Assembly (NCBI GenBank): GCA_024636105.1
Contig: JAGXHO010000272.1
Span: 1 to 5,176 of the forward strand
Length of the DNA stretch: 5,176 nucleotides
Source of the DNA: Trueperaceae bacterium
GTDB taxonomy: Bacteria > Deinococcota > Deinococci > Deinococcales > Trueperaceae
Direction: 5' to 3'
Shown: piece by piece, positions 1-5,176 of the stretch
How the letters are laid out: each line of letters starts with the position of its first letter
How positions within the stretch are numbered: the stretch's first letter is position 1
Made by a program: the position numbers and the translations under genes
The notes under the pieces: model-generated
The model's input: only the letters and a program-made list of their open reading frames with translations
What the model was told of the DNA's origin: nothing
Databases searched by the model: none

Positions 1-50
1 GCGTCGTGCCGTGCCAAGTGCGCCACGCCATCGAGGCCGAGGAGGTCGCC
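1..50 (+). other. Upstream edge, no complete gene
   Basis: These 50 bases contain no complete gene and no promoter that I can defend. The frame of gene 1 runs open through them, so an upstream gene overlapping the start cannot be excluded, but there is too little sequence to identify one. Confidence 0.5.
39..46 (+). promoter_or_regulatory. Strong Shine-Dalgarno site of gene 1
   Basis: GAGGAGGT matches the anti-Shine-Dalgarno sequence closely, and its GGAGG core ends 5 bases before ATG 51. This site decides the start codon in favour of ATG 51 over the in-frame GTG at 6. Confidence 0.85.
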
Positions 51-119
51 ATGCGTCCGTCACGCCCCACGGGTCCGTTCTGGATCCCCATCGCGGCCAT
101 CACGCTGCTCGCGGCGTGT
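51..119 (+). other. Lipoprotein signal peptide of gene 1 (lipobox LLAAC)
   Basis: Residues 1-23 show a basic N-terminus (R2, R5), a hydrophobic core (FWIPIAAITLL) and the lipobox L-A-A-C with C23 as the lipidated residue after signal peptidase II cleavage. The residue after Cys is Gly, not Asp, so there is no classical inner-membrane retention signal. Confidence 0.9.
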
Positions 120-3100
120 GGCGTCCCCGGAGGTCCCCTCGGCGGGGGCAACACCTCGGCTCTGAGCATCGTCTACCCGAGCGCCGAACAGCGCTTGTCG
201 GGCACCGTGGCGCTGGCGGCGGCCGGACGGGGCGGGGCGGTGAGCGACCTCCGGTTCGAGCTCGCCGGCGTCTCGGTCGACGGTCGAGCCGACGGGACGG
301 CGTACGTCGACACGCGCTCGCTGCCCGATGGGGCCCACGTGCTCCGAGCCCGCGCGCTGGTGGGCGGTGGGGTCGCTACGGCGGAGCTCTCCGTCGTCGT
401 CGACAACGACCTGCAGGCGAGCGCGCCGATGGGAGCGGACGGCGGCACCGTCCGCTCGACGAACGGTTCGATGGCCGCCATCGCGCCCGGAGCGCTCGTC
501 GGCGCCACGACGGTCAGCGTCGACGACGCCACGCAGGCGGGCATCTTGGCGGACTTCGGCGTCGACTATCCGGCCTTGGGCGTGACGTTCCTTGGCGCGC
601 TCGAGGTCGACACGGGCGGGGTCGACGTCGAGCTGCCCGTGGCCGTCGACCTAGCCGGCTGGGCGCCGGCCGTGCAACCCGGGCAGGTGGTGGTCATGTT
701 CGCTTTGGCGCCCGATGCCGACGGCGACGGGCAGGGCGAGCTGATGTTCGCCGCGAATGCGGAAGCGACCGCCGGGGGCTCGGTGATCACGCGACCCGTG
801 CCCAAGAGCGAGGCGTACGGCTTCGGTGCGCCCGGCGCGTTGGCCCGACAGCAGGTGACGGCGCGTCCGGGCGAGATCCTCACGCTCAGCGGTCGCGGGT
901 TCAACGCGGTGGCGCCGCTCAGCAACGCAGCACGCTACGGCCCGGCGACCGCGCCCACCACCGAGACGCTCGTGCACGTCACGATCGCCGAGGATGCGGC
1001 GTTCAACCCGCTCCTGCAGGTCCAATTCGCGGTGCCGGCGCTGAGTGCCGGTTCGCAGACACTCCGCTTGCACAACCTGACGACGGGCTACCGCGCCGAG
1101 CCGCTCACGGTGACCATCGGCGCGCCGGGGTCGGGGTCCTCCGCCACGTGGGCGGGCTTCGTCGATCAGGTAGCCGTGGCCGTCGAGCGCTTGACCGCCC
1201 AGCGTCCCGACCTCGCCGCGCTCGCCCAGTCTTGGCTGGCTACGCTCGATACCCACTCGGAGAGCGTCGCAGCCGCGATGGCGAACAACTCCGGCCTGGT
1301 GAGCAGCGCCAACCGTTCGACGCTCGTGGGTCTAGCACCCGGGTCGCTCACGCCCACGGAGCGCAACCTGGTCGTCCAGCACGCGCTCGTGCTCGACGCG
1401 CTGTCGGCGTCGGATCCCGCGCTCCGAACGCCGGCCGCGGACCTGGCGACGCTGCTTGTCACGACCGCGCAATCGACGGCGGTCGCAGGGATCACCACCC
1501 TCCAAGCAGGTGGCGCGTCGTGCAGCGGCGGCAGCAGCACCCCCGCCACCGGCATCAACTGGGGCAGCCCCGTCACCACCGGCATGGGTTCGGCGCCGCC
1601 CGGTAGCTGCGCCTCGGGCAACGGCAGCGGTCCCAGCGGACCCGCCGCCGGCTCCGTGGGCAGCCTCAGCACGGCCGAACTCGCCAGCAATAGCCTCCGC
1701 CCCGGCACGCTCCAGCCGGTGCCCGGAGCCGTCGTAGCCGTCTACCGCCACGGCACCACAGAGCGCCTGGCGCCGTTCACGGCCATCGCCGACGCCACCG
1801 GTTTCTTCACCATCCCGTTCGTCCCGCCGGGCGAGCCGTTCACGGTGCGAGCCATCGATCCTGCCACCGGGAACACCGCCAGCGCAGACGGCGTCGCGGC
1901 GGCCGCCACGGTCGTCTCACCCGTGCAGCTGCTCTACGCGGCCGGCGAGGCGGTCCCGGGTAGCCCCACCGCCAGCTTCACGATCACGCCCGTGCCCGAT
2001 CCCGACTTCGAGGGCAGCGTCTACTACACCTTCGACGCGAGCGCCAGCAGCGACGGCGACGGTCAGATCGTCGAGTACATCTGGGACTTCGACGGCTTCA
2101 CCAAGTCGTTGGGCGGCACAGCGACCGTGCGGCGGGGCTTCCGCCGCGAGGGCAGCTACACGATCCGCCTCACCGTGCTCGACGACGAAGGCAAGTTCGG
2201 CGTGGCCCAGCAGGTGCTCGTGATCGACGACCTGCCCTACGGCTACTGGGGCACGCCGCCCGTGCAGATCGATACCCTCGAAGACGGCAACGTCCACGGG
2301 ACGGAACCCGACGACCATGGTTTCGCCCTCAGCGCCGACGGGCGCTACGCCGTGTTCTCGATCGGTGGGTTTTGCGGGGGCGACCTGCTGTCCGCCGACA
2401 CCAACGACGCGCTCGACGTCTACCGGAAGGACCTGGTCACCGGTGCGCTCGCGTTGGTCAGCGAGGGCGCGGTCGGCATCGAGACCGCCCGAGACGGCGT
2501 CTCGATCAGCGCCGACGGTCGGTACGTCGCGTACGCCGCCGGGGTCGAGGGCGACGGTTCGACGGTCTGGATCGACGTGCGCGACATGGAGACGGACGCG
2601 GTGGACAGGATCGAGATCGCGGATACGCAGCTCGCGTCGACCCCGACCTCGCTGAGCGCCGACGGCCGCTTGCTCCTCTACGAGGTCTACTACAGCGGAT
2701 CGGACCCGGGCTCGTCGGGAGTCTACGTGCGGGACCTGGACGACGACACGACCGTGCGGCTCGGTGGGGTCGACACGGGAGGACAGTCGGGGCTCGAAGC
2801 CGTCGCGATGGGGGCGCAGGGGACGCACGCACTGGTGGCGCGCCAGGGTCAGCTCTACGTCATCGACCTGGACTCGTTGGTCGTCGATCGCGCCGACACC
2901 GACGCCAACGGCGTCGCCGCCGATGCGTCCGCCATGGCCCAGGGTGCCGCGCTGAGCGCCGATGGGCGCTGGGTCACGTTCTGGAGTCGCGCGACGAACC
3001 TGGTCGCCGACGCGCCGGCGGCGTTCACCGATCACGTGTATCTGAAAGACATGACGACGGGCACCGTGGAACGCGTCAGCCGCAACGCCCGGACGGGCGC

Positions 3101-3464
3101 CGACGCGGACGCCAACTCGCAGACCCCCGTGATCACCGGTGATGGCGCGTACGTCCTGTTCACGTCGTACGCGTCGAACTTGACACCGCTCGTGGAGAAG
3201 TCCGGCCCCGACTTCGGCTGGTGCGCGCTCGACCAGTGTCCGAGCTGGTTCATCTACGCCTTCGAGGTCGCCACGGGTCGGGTCGCCCTCGCCGAGGTCG
3301 GCCTCGACCACACCACCTCATCCGGCACCTTCAGCAGCAACCGGCACATCGCCGTTGGCGACCACCACTTCGCGTTCTCGAGCTACAACGGGCAGTTCGT
3401 GGCGACCGGCGACGACGACACGATGCGCATCTTTCGCGCGCCGATCCCGTGGGGGACGCCGTGA
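51..3464 (+). CDS. Multidomain surface lipoprotein: Ig-like, ZU5-like, TIG-like, PKD and C-terminal beta-propeller
   Basis: This 1137-residue protein is predicted to be exported, lipid-anchored through C23 and displayed outside the cytoplasm. ATG 51 is chosen because GGAGG lies 5 bases upstream and a signal peptide with lipobox LLAAC follows directly; the frame is also open upstream (GTG at 6), but that start would bury the signal peptide. Domains in order, by pattern: Ig-like (about 36-120), ZU5-like (127-260), IPT/TIG-like (266-357), helical segment (365-485), Gly/Ser/Pro linker (486-535), carboxypeptidase-regulatory-like (547-630), PKD (638-727) and a WD40/TolB-like propeller (about 736-1130) with four exact SADGR turns. 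Such domains mediate binding and adhesion; no enzyme motif is visible. It ends inside the start of the next lipoprotein gene, implying an operon. A binding or scaffold role at the cell surface is inference; the architecture is seen, the exact function is unknown. Confidence 0.93.
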   Translation: MRPSRPTGPFWIPIAAITLLAACGVPGGPLGGGNTSALSIVYPSAEQRLSGTVALAAAGRGGAVSDLRFELAGVSVDGRADGTAYVDTRSLPDGAHVLRARALVGGGVATAELSVVVDNDLQASAPMGADGGTVRSTNGSMAAIAPGALVGATTVSVDDATQAGILADFGVDYPALGVTFLGALEVDTGGVDVELPVAVDLAGWAPAVQPGQVVVMFALAPDADGDGQGELMFAANAEATAGGSVITRPVPKSEAYGFGAPGALARQQVTARPGEILTLSGRGFNAVAPLSNAARYGPATAPTTETLVHVTIAEDAAFNPLLQVQFAVPALSAGSQTLRLHNLTTGYRAEPLTVTIGAPGSGSSATWAGFVDQVAVAVERLTAQRPDLAALAQSWLATLDTHSESVAAAMANNSGLVSSANRSTLVGLAPGSLTPTERNLVVQHALVLDALSASDPALRTPAADLATLLVTTAQSTAVAGITTLQAGGASCSGGSSTPATGINWGSPVTTGMGSAPPGSCASGNGSGPSGPAAGSVGSLSTAELASNSLRPGTLQPVPGAVVAVYRHGTTERLAPFTAIADATGFFTIPFVPPGEPFTVRAIDPATGNTASADGVAAAATVVSPVQLLYAAGEAVPGSPTASFTITPVPDPDFEGSVYYTFDASASSDGDGQIVEYIWDFDGFTKSLGGTATVRRGFRREGSYTIRLTVLDDEGKFGVAQQVLVIDDLPYGYWGTPPVQIDTLEDGNVHGTEPDDHGFALSADGRYAVFSIGGFCGGDLLSADTNDALDVYRKDLVTGALALVSEGAVGIETARDGVSISADGRYVAYAAGVEGDGSTVWIDVRDMETDAVDRIEIADTQLASTPTSLSADGRLLLYEVYYSGSDPGSSGVYVRDLDDDTTVRLGGVDTGGQSGLEAVAMGAQGTHALVARQGQLYVIDLDSLVVDRADTDANGVAADASAMAQGAALSADGRWVTFWSRATNLVADAPAAFTDHVYLKDMTTGTVERVSRNARTGADADANSQTPVITGDGAYVLFTSYASNLTPLVEKSGPDFGWCALDQCPSWFIYAFEVATGRVALAEVGLDHTTSSGTFSSNRHIAVGDHHFAFSSYNGQFVATGDDDTMRIFRAPIPWGTP
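156..410 (+). other. Bacterial Ig-like domain in gene 1
   Basis: Residues about 36-120 follow the common bacterial Ig-like pattern: an opening IVYPSAEQRLSGTVAL strand pair, a central LRFELAGVSVDG hairpin, a DTRSLPDGAHVLRARA segment and a closing strand ending in VVVDN. The D-T-x-x-L-x-D-G-x-H-x-L motif is typical of these extracellular domains. It probably acts as a stalk or spacer next to the membrane anchor. Confidence 0.75.
429..830 (+). other. ZU5-like beta domain in gene 1
   Basis: Residues about 127-260 begin with G-x-D-G-G-T-V, then an IAPGAL turn and a TTVSVDD strand, which is the signature order of ZU5-like domains in bacterial surface proteins. A DxDxDG loop (DADGDGQGE, residues 222-230) lies near the end and may bind calcium. 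The assignment is by pattern only. Confidence 0.6.
846..1121 (+). other. IPT/TIG-like domain in gene 1
   Basis: Residues about 266-357 contain R-P-G-E-I-L-T-L-S-G-R-G-F-N, the hallmark opening of IPT/TIG Ig-like domains, followed by a VQFAVPALSAGSQTLRLHN segment that matches the usual 'function as applied, value, G-x-x-x-L-x-V' ending. The loop between them is longer than usual. Confidence 0.7.
1143..1505 (+). other. Helical segment following the TIG domain in gene 1
   Basis: Residues about 365-485 lack beta pattern and are rich in Ala, Leu, Gln and Glu with amphipathic spacing, beginning at W367 (WAGFVDQVAVAV). No known domain is recognised. A similar segment follows the TIG-like domain of gene 2, beginning at W133. 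Confidence 0.55.
1506..1655 (+). other. Gly/Ser/Pro-rich linker with two cysteines in gene 1
   Basis: Residues 486-535 are low in complexity (Gly, Ser, Pro, Thr, Ala) and contain C491 and C519, the only cysteines between the lipidated C23 and the propeller. The segment separates the N-terminal half, which resembles gene 2 in layout, from the carboxypeptidase-regulatory-like, PKD and propeller half. A disulfide loop is possible. Confidence 0.65.
1689..1940 (+). other. Carboxypeptidase-regulatory-like (CNA-B-type) domain in gene 1
   Basis: Residues about 547-630 carry PVPGAVVAVY, then TAIADATGFFTIPFVPPG and FTVRAIDPATGN. This is the standard order of the carboxypeptidase-regulatory-like fold (V-x-G-A-x-V, T-D-x-x-G-x-F, P-x-G-x-Y/F-x-V), a beta-sandwich used as a spacer or ligand-binding module in extracellular proteins. 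Confidence 0.7.
1962..2231 (+). other. PKD domain in gene 1
   Basis: Residues about 638-727 show FDASASSDGDGQIVEYIWDF followed by a G-S-Y-T-I-R-L-T-V-L-D-D-E-G motif. This matches the PKD signature (D-A-S-x-S-x-D-x-D-G-x-I-x-x-Y-x-W-D-F ... G-x-Y-x-V-x-L-x-V-x-D). It links directly to the propeller. Confidence 0.9.
2256..3440 (+). other. Seven-bladed WD40/TolB-like beta-propeller in gene 1
   Basis: Exact SADGR turns occur at residues 761, 820, 869 and 969, with degenerate equivalents at 921 (GAQGT), 1029 (TGDGA) and about 1102 (VGDHH), giving seven blades spaced 48-73 residues apart. Most are followed by an outer strand such as VYRKDLVTG, IDVRDMETD, VYVRDLDDD or VYLKDMTTG. The style matches the extracellular propeller repeats found in many high-GC bacteria (S-A-D-G-R-Y-V-A-F ... 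D-V-F-V-R-D). Such folds bind proteins or glycans; no catalytic residues are recognisable. The C1058-x4-C1063 pair sits in an insertion of blade 6. Confidence 0.8.
3451..3464 (+). promoter_or_regulatory. Ribosome-binding-like run and GTGA stop/start overlap
   Basis: GGGGGA (3451-3456) lies 4 bases before GTG 3461, and GTGA (3461-3464) contains both the gene 2 start and the gene 1 TGA stop. This arrangement is typical of translational coupling within an operon. No terminator or promoter lies between the genes. Confidence 0.75.
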
Positions 3465-3514
3465 AGCTGCGCGCCTCCCGGTGGCTGCCCGTCCTGCTGG
3501 TCCTCACCGCCTGT
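3461..3514 (+). other. Lipoprotein signal peptide of gene 2 (lipobox LTAC)
   Basis: Residues 1-18 have basic K2, R4 and R7, a short hydrophobic core (WLPVLLVL) and the lipobox L-T-A-C with lipidated C18. The next residue is Gly, so no Asp retention signal is present. Together with gene 1 this gives two neighbouring lipoproteins. Confidence 0.9.
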
Positions 3515-5176
3515 GGGACGCCGGCGGAGCCGTCGGTCGCGGCTCTGAACGTCCGCCCCGCCGAAGGTCCCCCCGGCGCGCTCGTCGAGATCGCGGGCCT
3601 CACGGCGGCGGCCGTCGCTGCCGGCGATCTGATCGTCCGCGTCGGCGACACCCCGACGCCCGCGCTGATCCGCGACGACGGTCGCATCGACGCCGTGCTG
3701 CCGGTGGTGCTCGGCGCCGATGGATGGCACCTGCCCACAGGCCCGCTCGACGTGGTGGTCGAGCGGGCGGGCGTCGTCCTCGGAAGCGCAGCGGCCGCGG
3801 TGCGCGTCACGGCCCTCGAGCCTGCACCCGACGCTGCCGAGCGCCTCGAGACCGCGTGGGCGACGATCCTCGACGGCCTCGACGTGCTGACGGCGGCCAT
3901 GGCGCTCGAGGAGGGGGTGGAAACGCAGCACCTGAGCGCGCAGCGAGCGGCGCTGCGCGACCTGTTGCTCACGGGCGAGAACGCATTGCCACGAGTGTTC
4001 GACGGCACGGCGCCGCTCCTGAGCGACCTCGGGGACGACGTCCACCTCGAGTTGACGCTCGCTCTCCTCGCCTCGAGCGGCCTGGTGGATGAGAGCGAAG
4101 CGATGGCCGACCGGCTGCGACCCTTGACGGGCGAGGTCGCGACCCAGGCCGCGCTTCTGTGCAACGAAACCGAACCCGATCGGCTGCTGGCATGCCAGAT
4201 GCAGCTCTACGTAGTGGTCAAGGAGTTCGGACGGACGGTCGTTTCGCCGACGGCTTCCACGTTCAGCGACCGCACCGCGGTCCTCGGGGTACTGGGCGTG
4301 TTCGTCGCCATCCCCGGTGTGGCGTTGGCCTCCTTGGCGTTGTCGGTGGCGGACCTCGTCACGAACAAGGTGGTCGTGGCGCTGTTGCCGTCCAAGATCG
4401 ACGCCTTCACCCTGAGCTTCGACGACGACGACCCGGTCGTGAAGCAGGGCGACCTGCTCACGGGCAACCTCGAACTCACCGCGTCCAACGAACCGGTCGA
4501 CATCACCACCGCCGACCTCTTGGCGCAGTCGCTGGCCGTGCTCGGGGCAGCGGGCGGCTTGCCGTCCGACAAGCTCCCGCAGGCCCAGCAGTACGTCTTC
4601 AAACTCCTCGAACACTTCATGGGCATGTACCTCGGGGCCTTCGCCACGTACGCCGACGCGAACCCCCACCTGAACCTGAGCACCACGCTCACCAGCATCC
4701 CCAAGAGGACGTGGGGACCGACGAAGATCGAGTACTACCACCTGTTCGACGCGCATTCGTACCAGGCCGATCTGCTCAGCGTCTACGAGGAAACACCCGC
4801 CAGTCCGATGTGGCGCGCCGGCACCACGCCGGGCGACGCCCGCGTACAGGTGCGCACGGGTGGCAACGAGGGCGCGCTCATCGATTGGAGCGGCTACTCG
4901 GCGGGCGCCTTCGGCGAGAACCAGACGGCGACCGCGACCCTCACCGTCTGCGTCGACGGGCCGCCGGACCTGACCAGCGTGTCTTCGGTGAACCCGACCG
5001 TGATCCAGGCGGAGACGAACGCGACCGTCACGTTCACCCTGCCGTGGAACGACCCCTGCGCGAACGTCGAGCGTCTCTACGCCACCTTCGACCTCGACGG
5101 CCACGACCCGTTCTCGTTCCAGTACGCGGTGGCGACGGACCCGAAGGTGAGCGGCTTCGACGACGACGGCGGCACC
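3461..5176 (+). CDS. Lipoprotein with TIG-like domain, helical region and Ig-like modules, 3' truncated by window
   Basis: The frame is open for 572 codons from GTG 3461 to the last base, with no stop, so the C-terminus lies outside the window. The start is supported by the lipoprotein signal immediately after it (K2, R4, R7, a hydrophobic core, lipobox LTAC, lipid-carrying C18) and by a GGGGGA ribosome-binding-like run just upstream. Visible regions are: a TIG-like domain (about 28-116; PPGALVEIAG and VRVGDTPTPA fit the family pattern), a mainly helical region (122-258), an uncharged hydrophobic stretch (272-297), a mixed region (310-445), and beta-rich Ig-like stretches (about 450-498 and 502-572). 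Four non-lipobox cysteines (C234, C245, C497, C533) could form disulfides outside the cytoplasm. I do not recognise the full-length family. It overlaps gene 1 by 4 bases, so the two are likely made together. A surface or periplasmic binding role is inferred. Confidence 0.88.
   Translation, partial: MKLRASRWLPVLLVLTACGTPAEPSVAALNVRPAEGPPGALVEIAGLTAAAVAAGDLIVRVGDTPTPALIRDDGRIDAVLPVVLGADGWHLPTGPLDVVVERAGVVLGSAAAAVRVTALEPAPDAAERLETAWATILDGLDVLTAAMALEEGVETQHLSAQRAALRDLLLTGENALPRVFDGTAPLLSDLGDDVHLELTLALLASSGLVDESEAMADRLRPLTGEVATQAALLCNETEPDRLLACQMQLYVVVKEFGRTVVSPTASTFSDRTAVLGVLGVFVAIPGVALASLALSVADLVTNKVVVALLPSKIDAFTLSFDDDDPVVKQGDLLTGNLELTASNEPVDITTADLLAQSLAVLGAAGGLPSDKLPQAQQYVFKLLEHFMGMYLGAFATYADANPHLNLSTTLTSIPKRTWGPTKIEYYHLFDAHSYQADLLSVYEETPASPMWRAGTTPGDARVQVRTGGNEGALIDWSGYSAGAFGENQTATATLTVCVDGPPDLTSVSSVNPTVIQAETNATVTFTLPWNDPCANVERLYATFDLDGHDPFSFQYAVATDPKVSGFDDDGGT
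3542..3808 (+). other. IPT/TIG-like domain in gene 2
   Basis: Residues about 28-116 contain P-A-E-G-P-P-G-A-L-V-E-I-A-G-L, then VRVGDTPTPALI, an IDAVLPVVL segment and GPLDVVVERAG. This reproduces the usual IPT/TIG order (P-x-x-G-x-x-V-x-I-x-G ... V-x-x-G ... I-x-x-x-V-P ... G-x-x-x-V-x-V), although the usual G-F after the first motif is missing. Confidence 0.6.
4274..4351 (+). other. Uncharged 26-residue hydrophobic segment in gene 2
   Basis: Residues 272-297 contain no charged residue and consist mainly of Ala, Val, Leu, Gly and Ile, bounded by R271 and D298 and followed by another apolar run ending VVVALLP. The length fits a transmembrane helix or the buried core of a helical bundle. An internal membrane segment is unusual in a lipoprotein. 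Confidence 0.6.
4808..5176 (+). other. Ig-like beta modules at the visible end of gene 2
   Basis: Residues about 450-498 end in the alternating strand ATATLTVCV typical of the last strand of Ig-like domains. A second stretch from about 502 opens with PDLTSVSSVNPT and contains ATVTFTLPW, which fits the start of another Ig-like unit cut by the window edge. C497 and C533 could pair. Assignment is by strand pattern only. Confidence 0.45.

Noticed and set aside
6..50. Extension of gene 1 to the in-frame GTG at 6
   Set aside because: It would add 15 residues in front of a complete lipoprotein signal peptide, and the strong GAGGAGGT site is placed for ATG 51.
11..1606. A 531-codon plus-strand frame overlapping gene 1
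   Set aside because: The translation is Arg/Gly/Ala-rich low-complexity typical of a frame-shifted GC-rich gene and shows no domain.
2331..2969. Short repeated DNA around AGCGCCGA as possible regulatory repeats
   Set aside because: The four copies encode the SADGR turns of the propeller blades in the same frame, so protein repetition explains them.
1917..3311. A 464-codon open frame on the minus strand opposite the PKD and propeller region
   Set aside because: It has the same antisense-phase artefact; the plus strand carries unmistakable PKD and repeated SADGR motifs.
2256..3440. Assignment of gene 1 as TolB itself
   Set aside because: TolB is a periplasmic protein of about 430 residues with its own N-terminal domain and Pal partners; here a lipid anchor and several Ig-like modules precede a propeller with different repeats, so only the fold type is shared.
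3383..5104. A 573-codon open frame on the minus strand, antisense to gene 2
   Set aside because: It lies in the codon phase where a GC3-biased gene rarely gives stops in antisense. Its translation is rich in Arg, Gly, Val and His without domains or signal peptide, while the plus-strand frame has a lipobox and a TIG-like domain.
1..5176. tRNA, rRNA, CRISPR, insertion sequence or terminator
   Set aside because: The window is coding almost end to end; no repeat-spacer array, transposase motif, tRNA-like fold or stem with a T-run was seen.

Overview
The window is a GC-rich (by eye near 70 %), fully coding stretch of bacterial DNA. It holds two adjacent plus-strand genes and essentially no intergenic space. 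Both proteins begin with a lipoprotein signal peptide ending in a clear lipobox (LLAAC and LTAC). Neither has Asp after the Cys, so in a diderm bacterium both would be expected at the outer membrane or cell surface. Strong GC3 bias, a GTG start and Shine-Dalgarno-led genes fit many high-GC phyla. Nothing here fixes the taxon; Deinococcota/Trueperaceae, Myxococcota or Gemmatimonadota are only guesses.

Layout. Bases 1-50 hold no complete gene but carry a strong ribosome binding site. Gene 1 (51-3464, 1137 aa) is a large multidomain lipoprotein. In order it shows an Ig-like domain, a ZU5-like domain, an IPT/TIG-like domain, a helical segment, a Gly/Ser/Pro-rich linker, a carboxypeptidase-regulatory-like domain, a PKD domain and a C-terminal WD40/TolB-like beta-propeller that I read as seven-bladed. 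Gene 2 starts at GTG 3461, overlaps the gene 1 stop by 4 bases (GTGA), and stays open for 572 codons to the window edge, so its C-terminus is missing. It shows a lipoprotein signal, a TIG-like domain, a helical region, a 26-residue uncharged hydrophobic stretch and Ig-like beta-rich modules.

How they work together. The overlapping stop/start implies co-transcription and probably translational coupling. Both proteins have a TIG-like domain followed closely by a helical segment opening with a similar W-A-x-x-x-D motif, so they may share an ancestral N-terminal unit. No catalytic motif is visible in either. The most economical reading is a pair of surface-anchored adhesion, binding or scaffold proteins, possibly partners. 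No mobile element, RNA gene, CRISPR array or defence gene is present, and I do not see a convincing new system. The points worth a second look are the shared unit, the propeller closure, the buried or membrane hydrophobic segment in gene 2 and a codon-use change inside gene 1.
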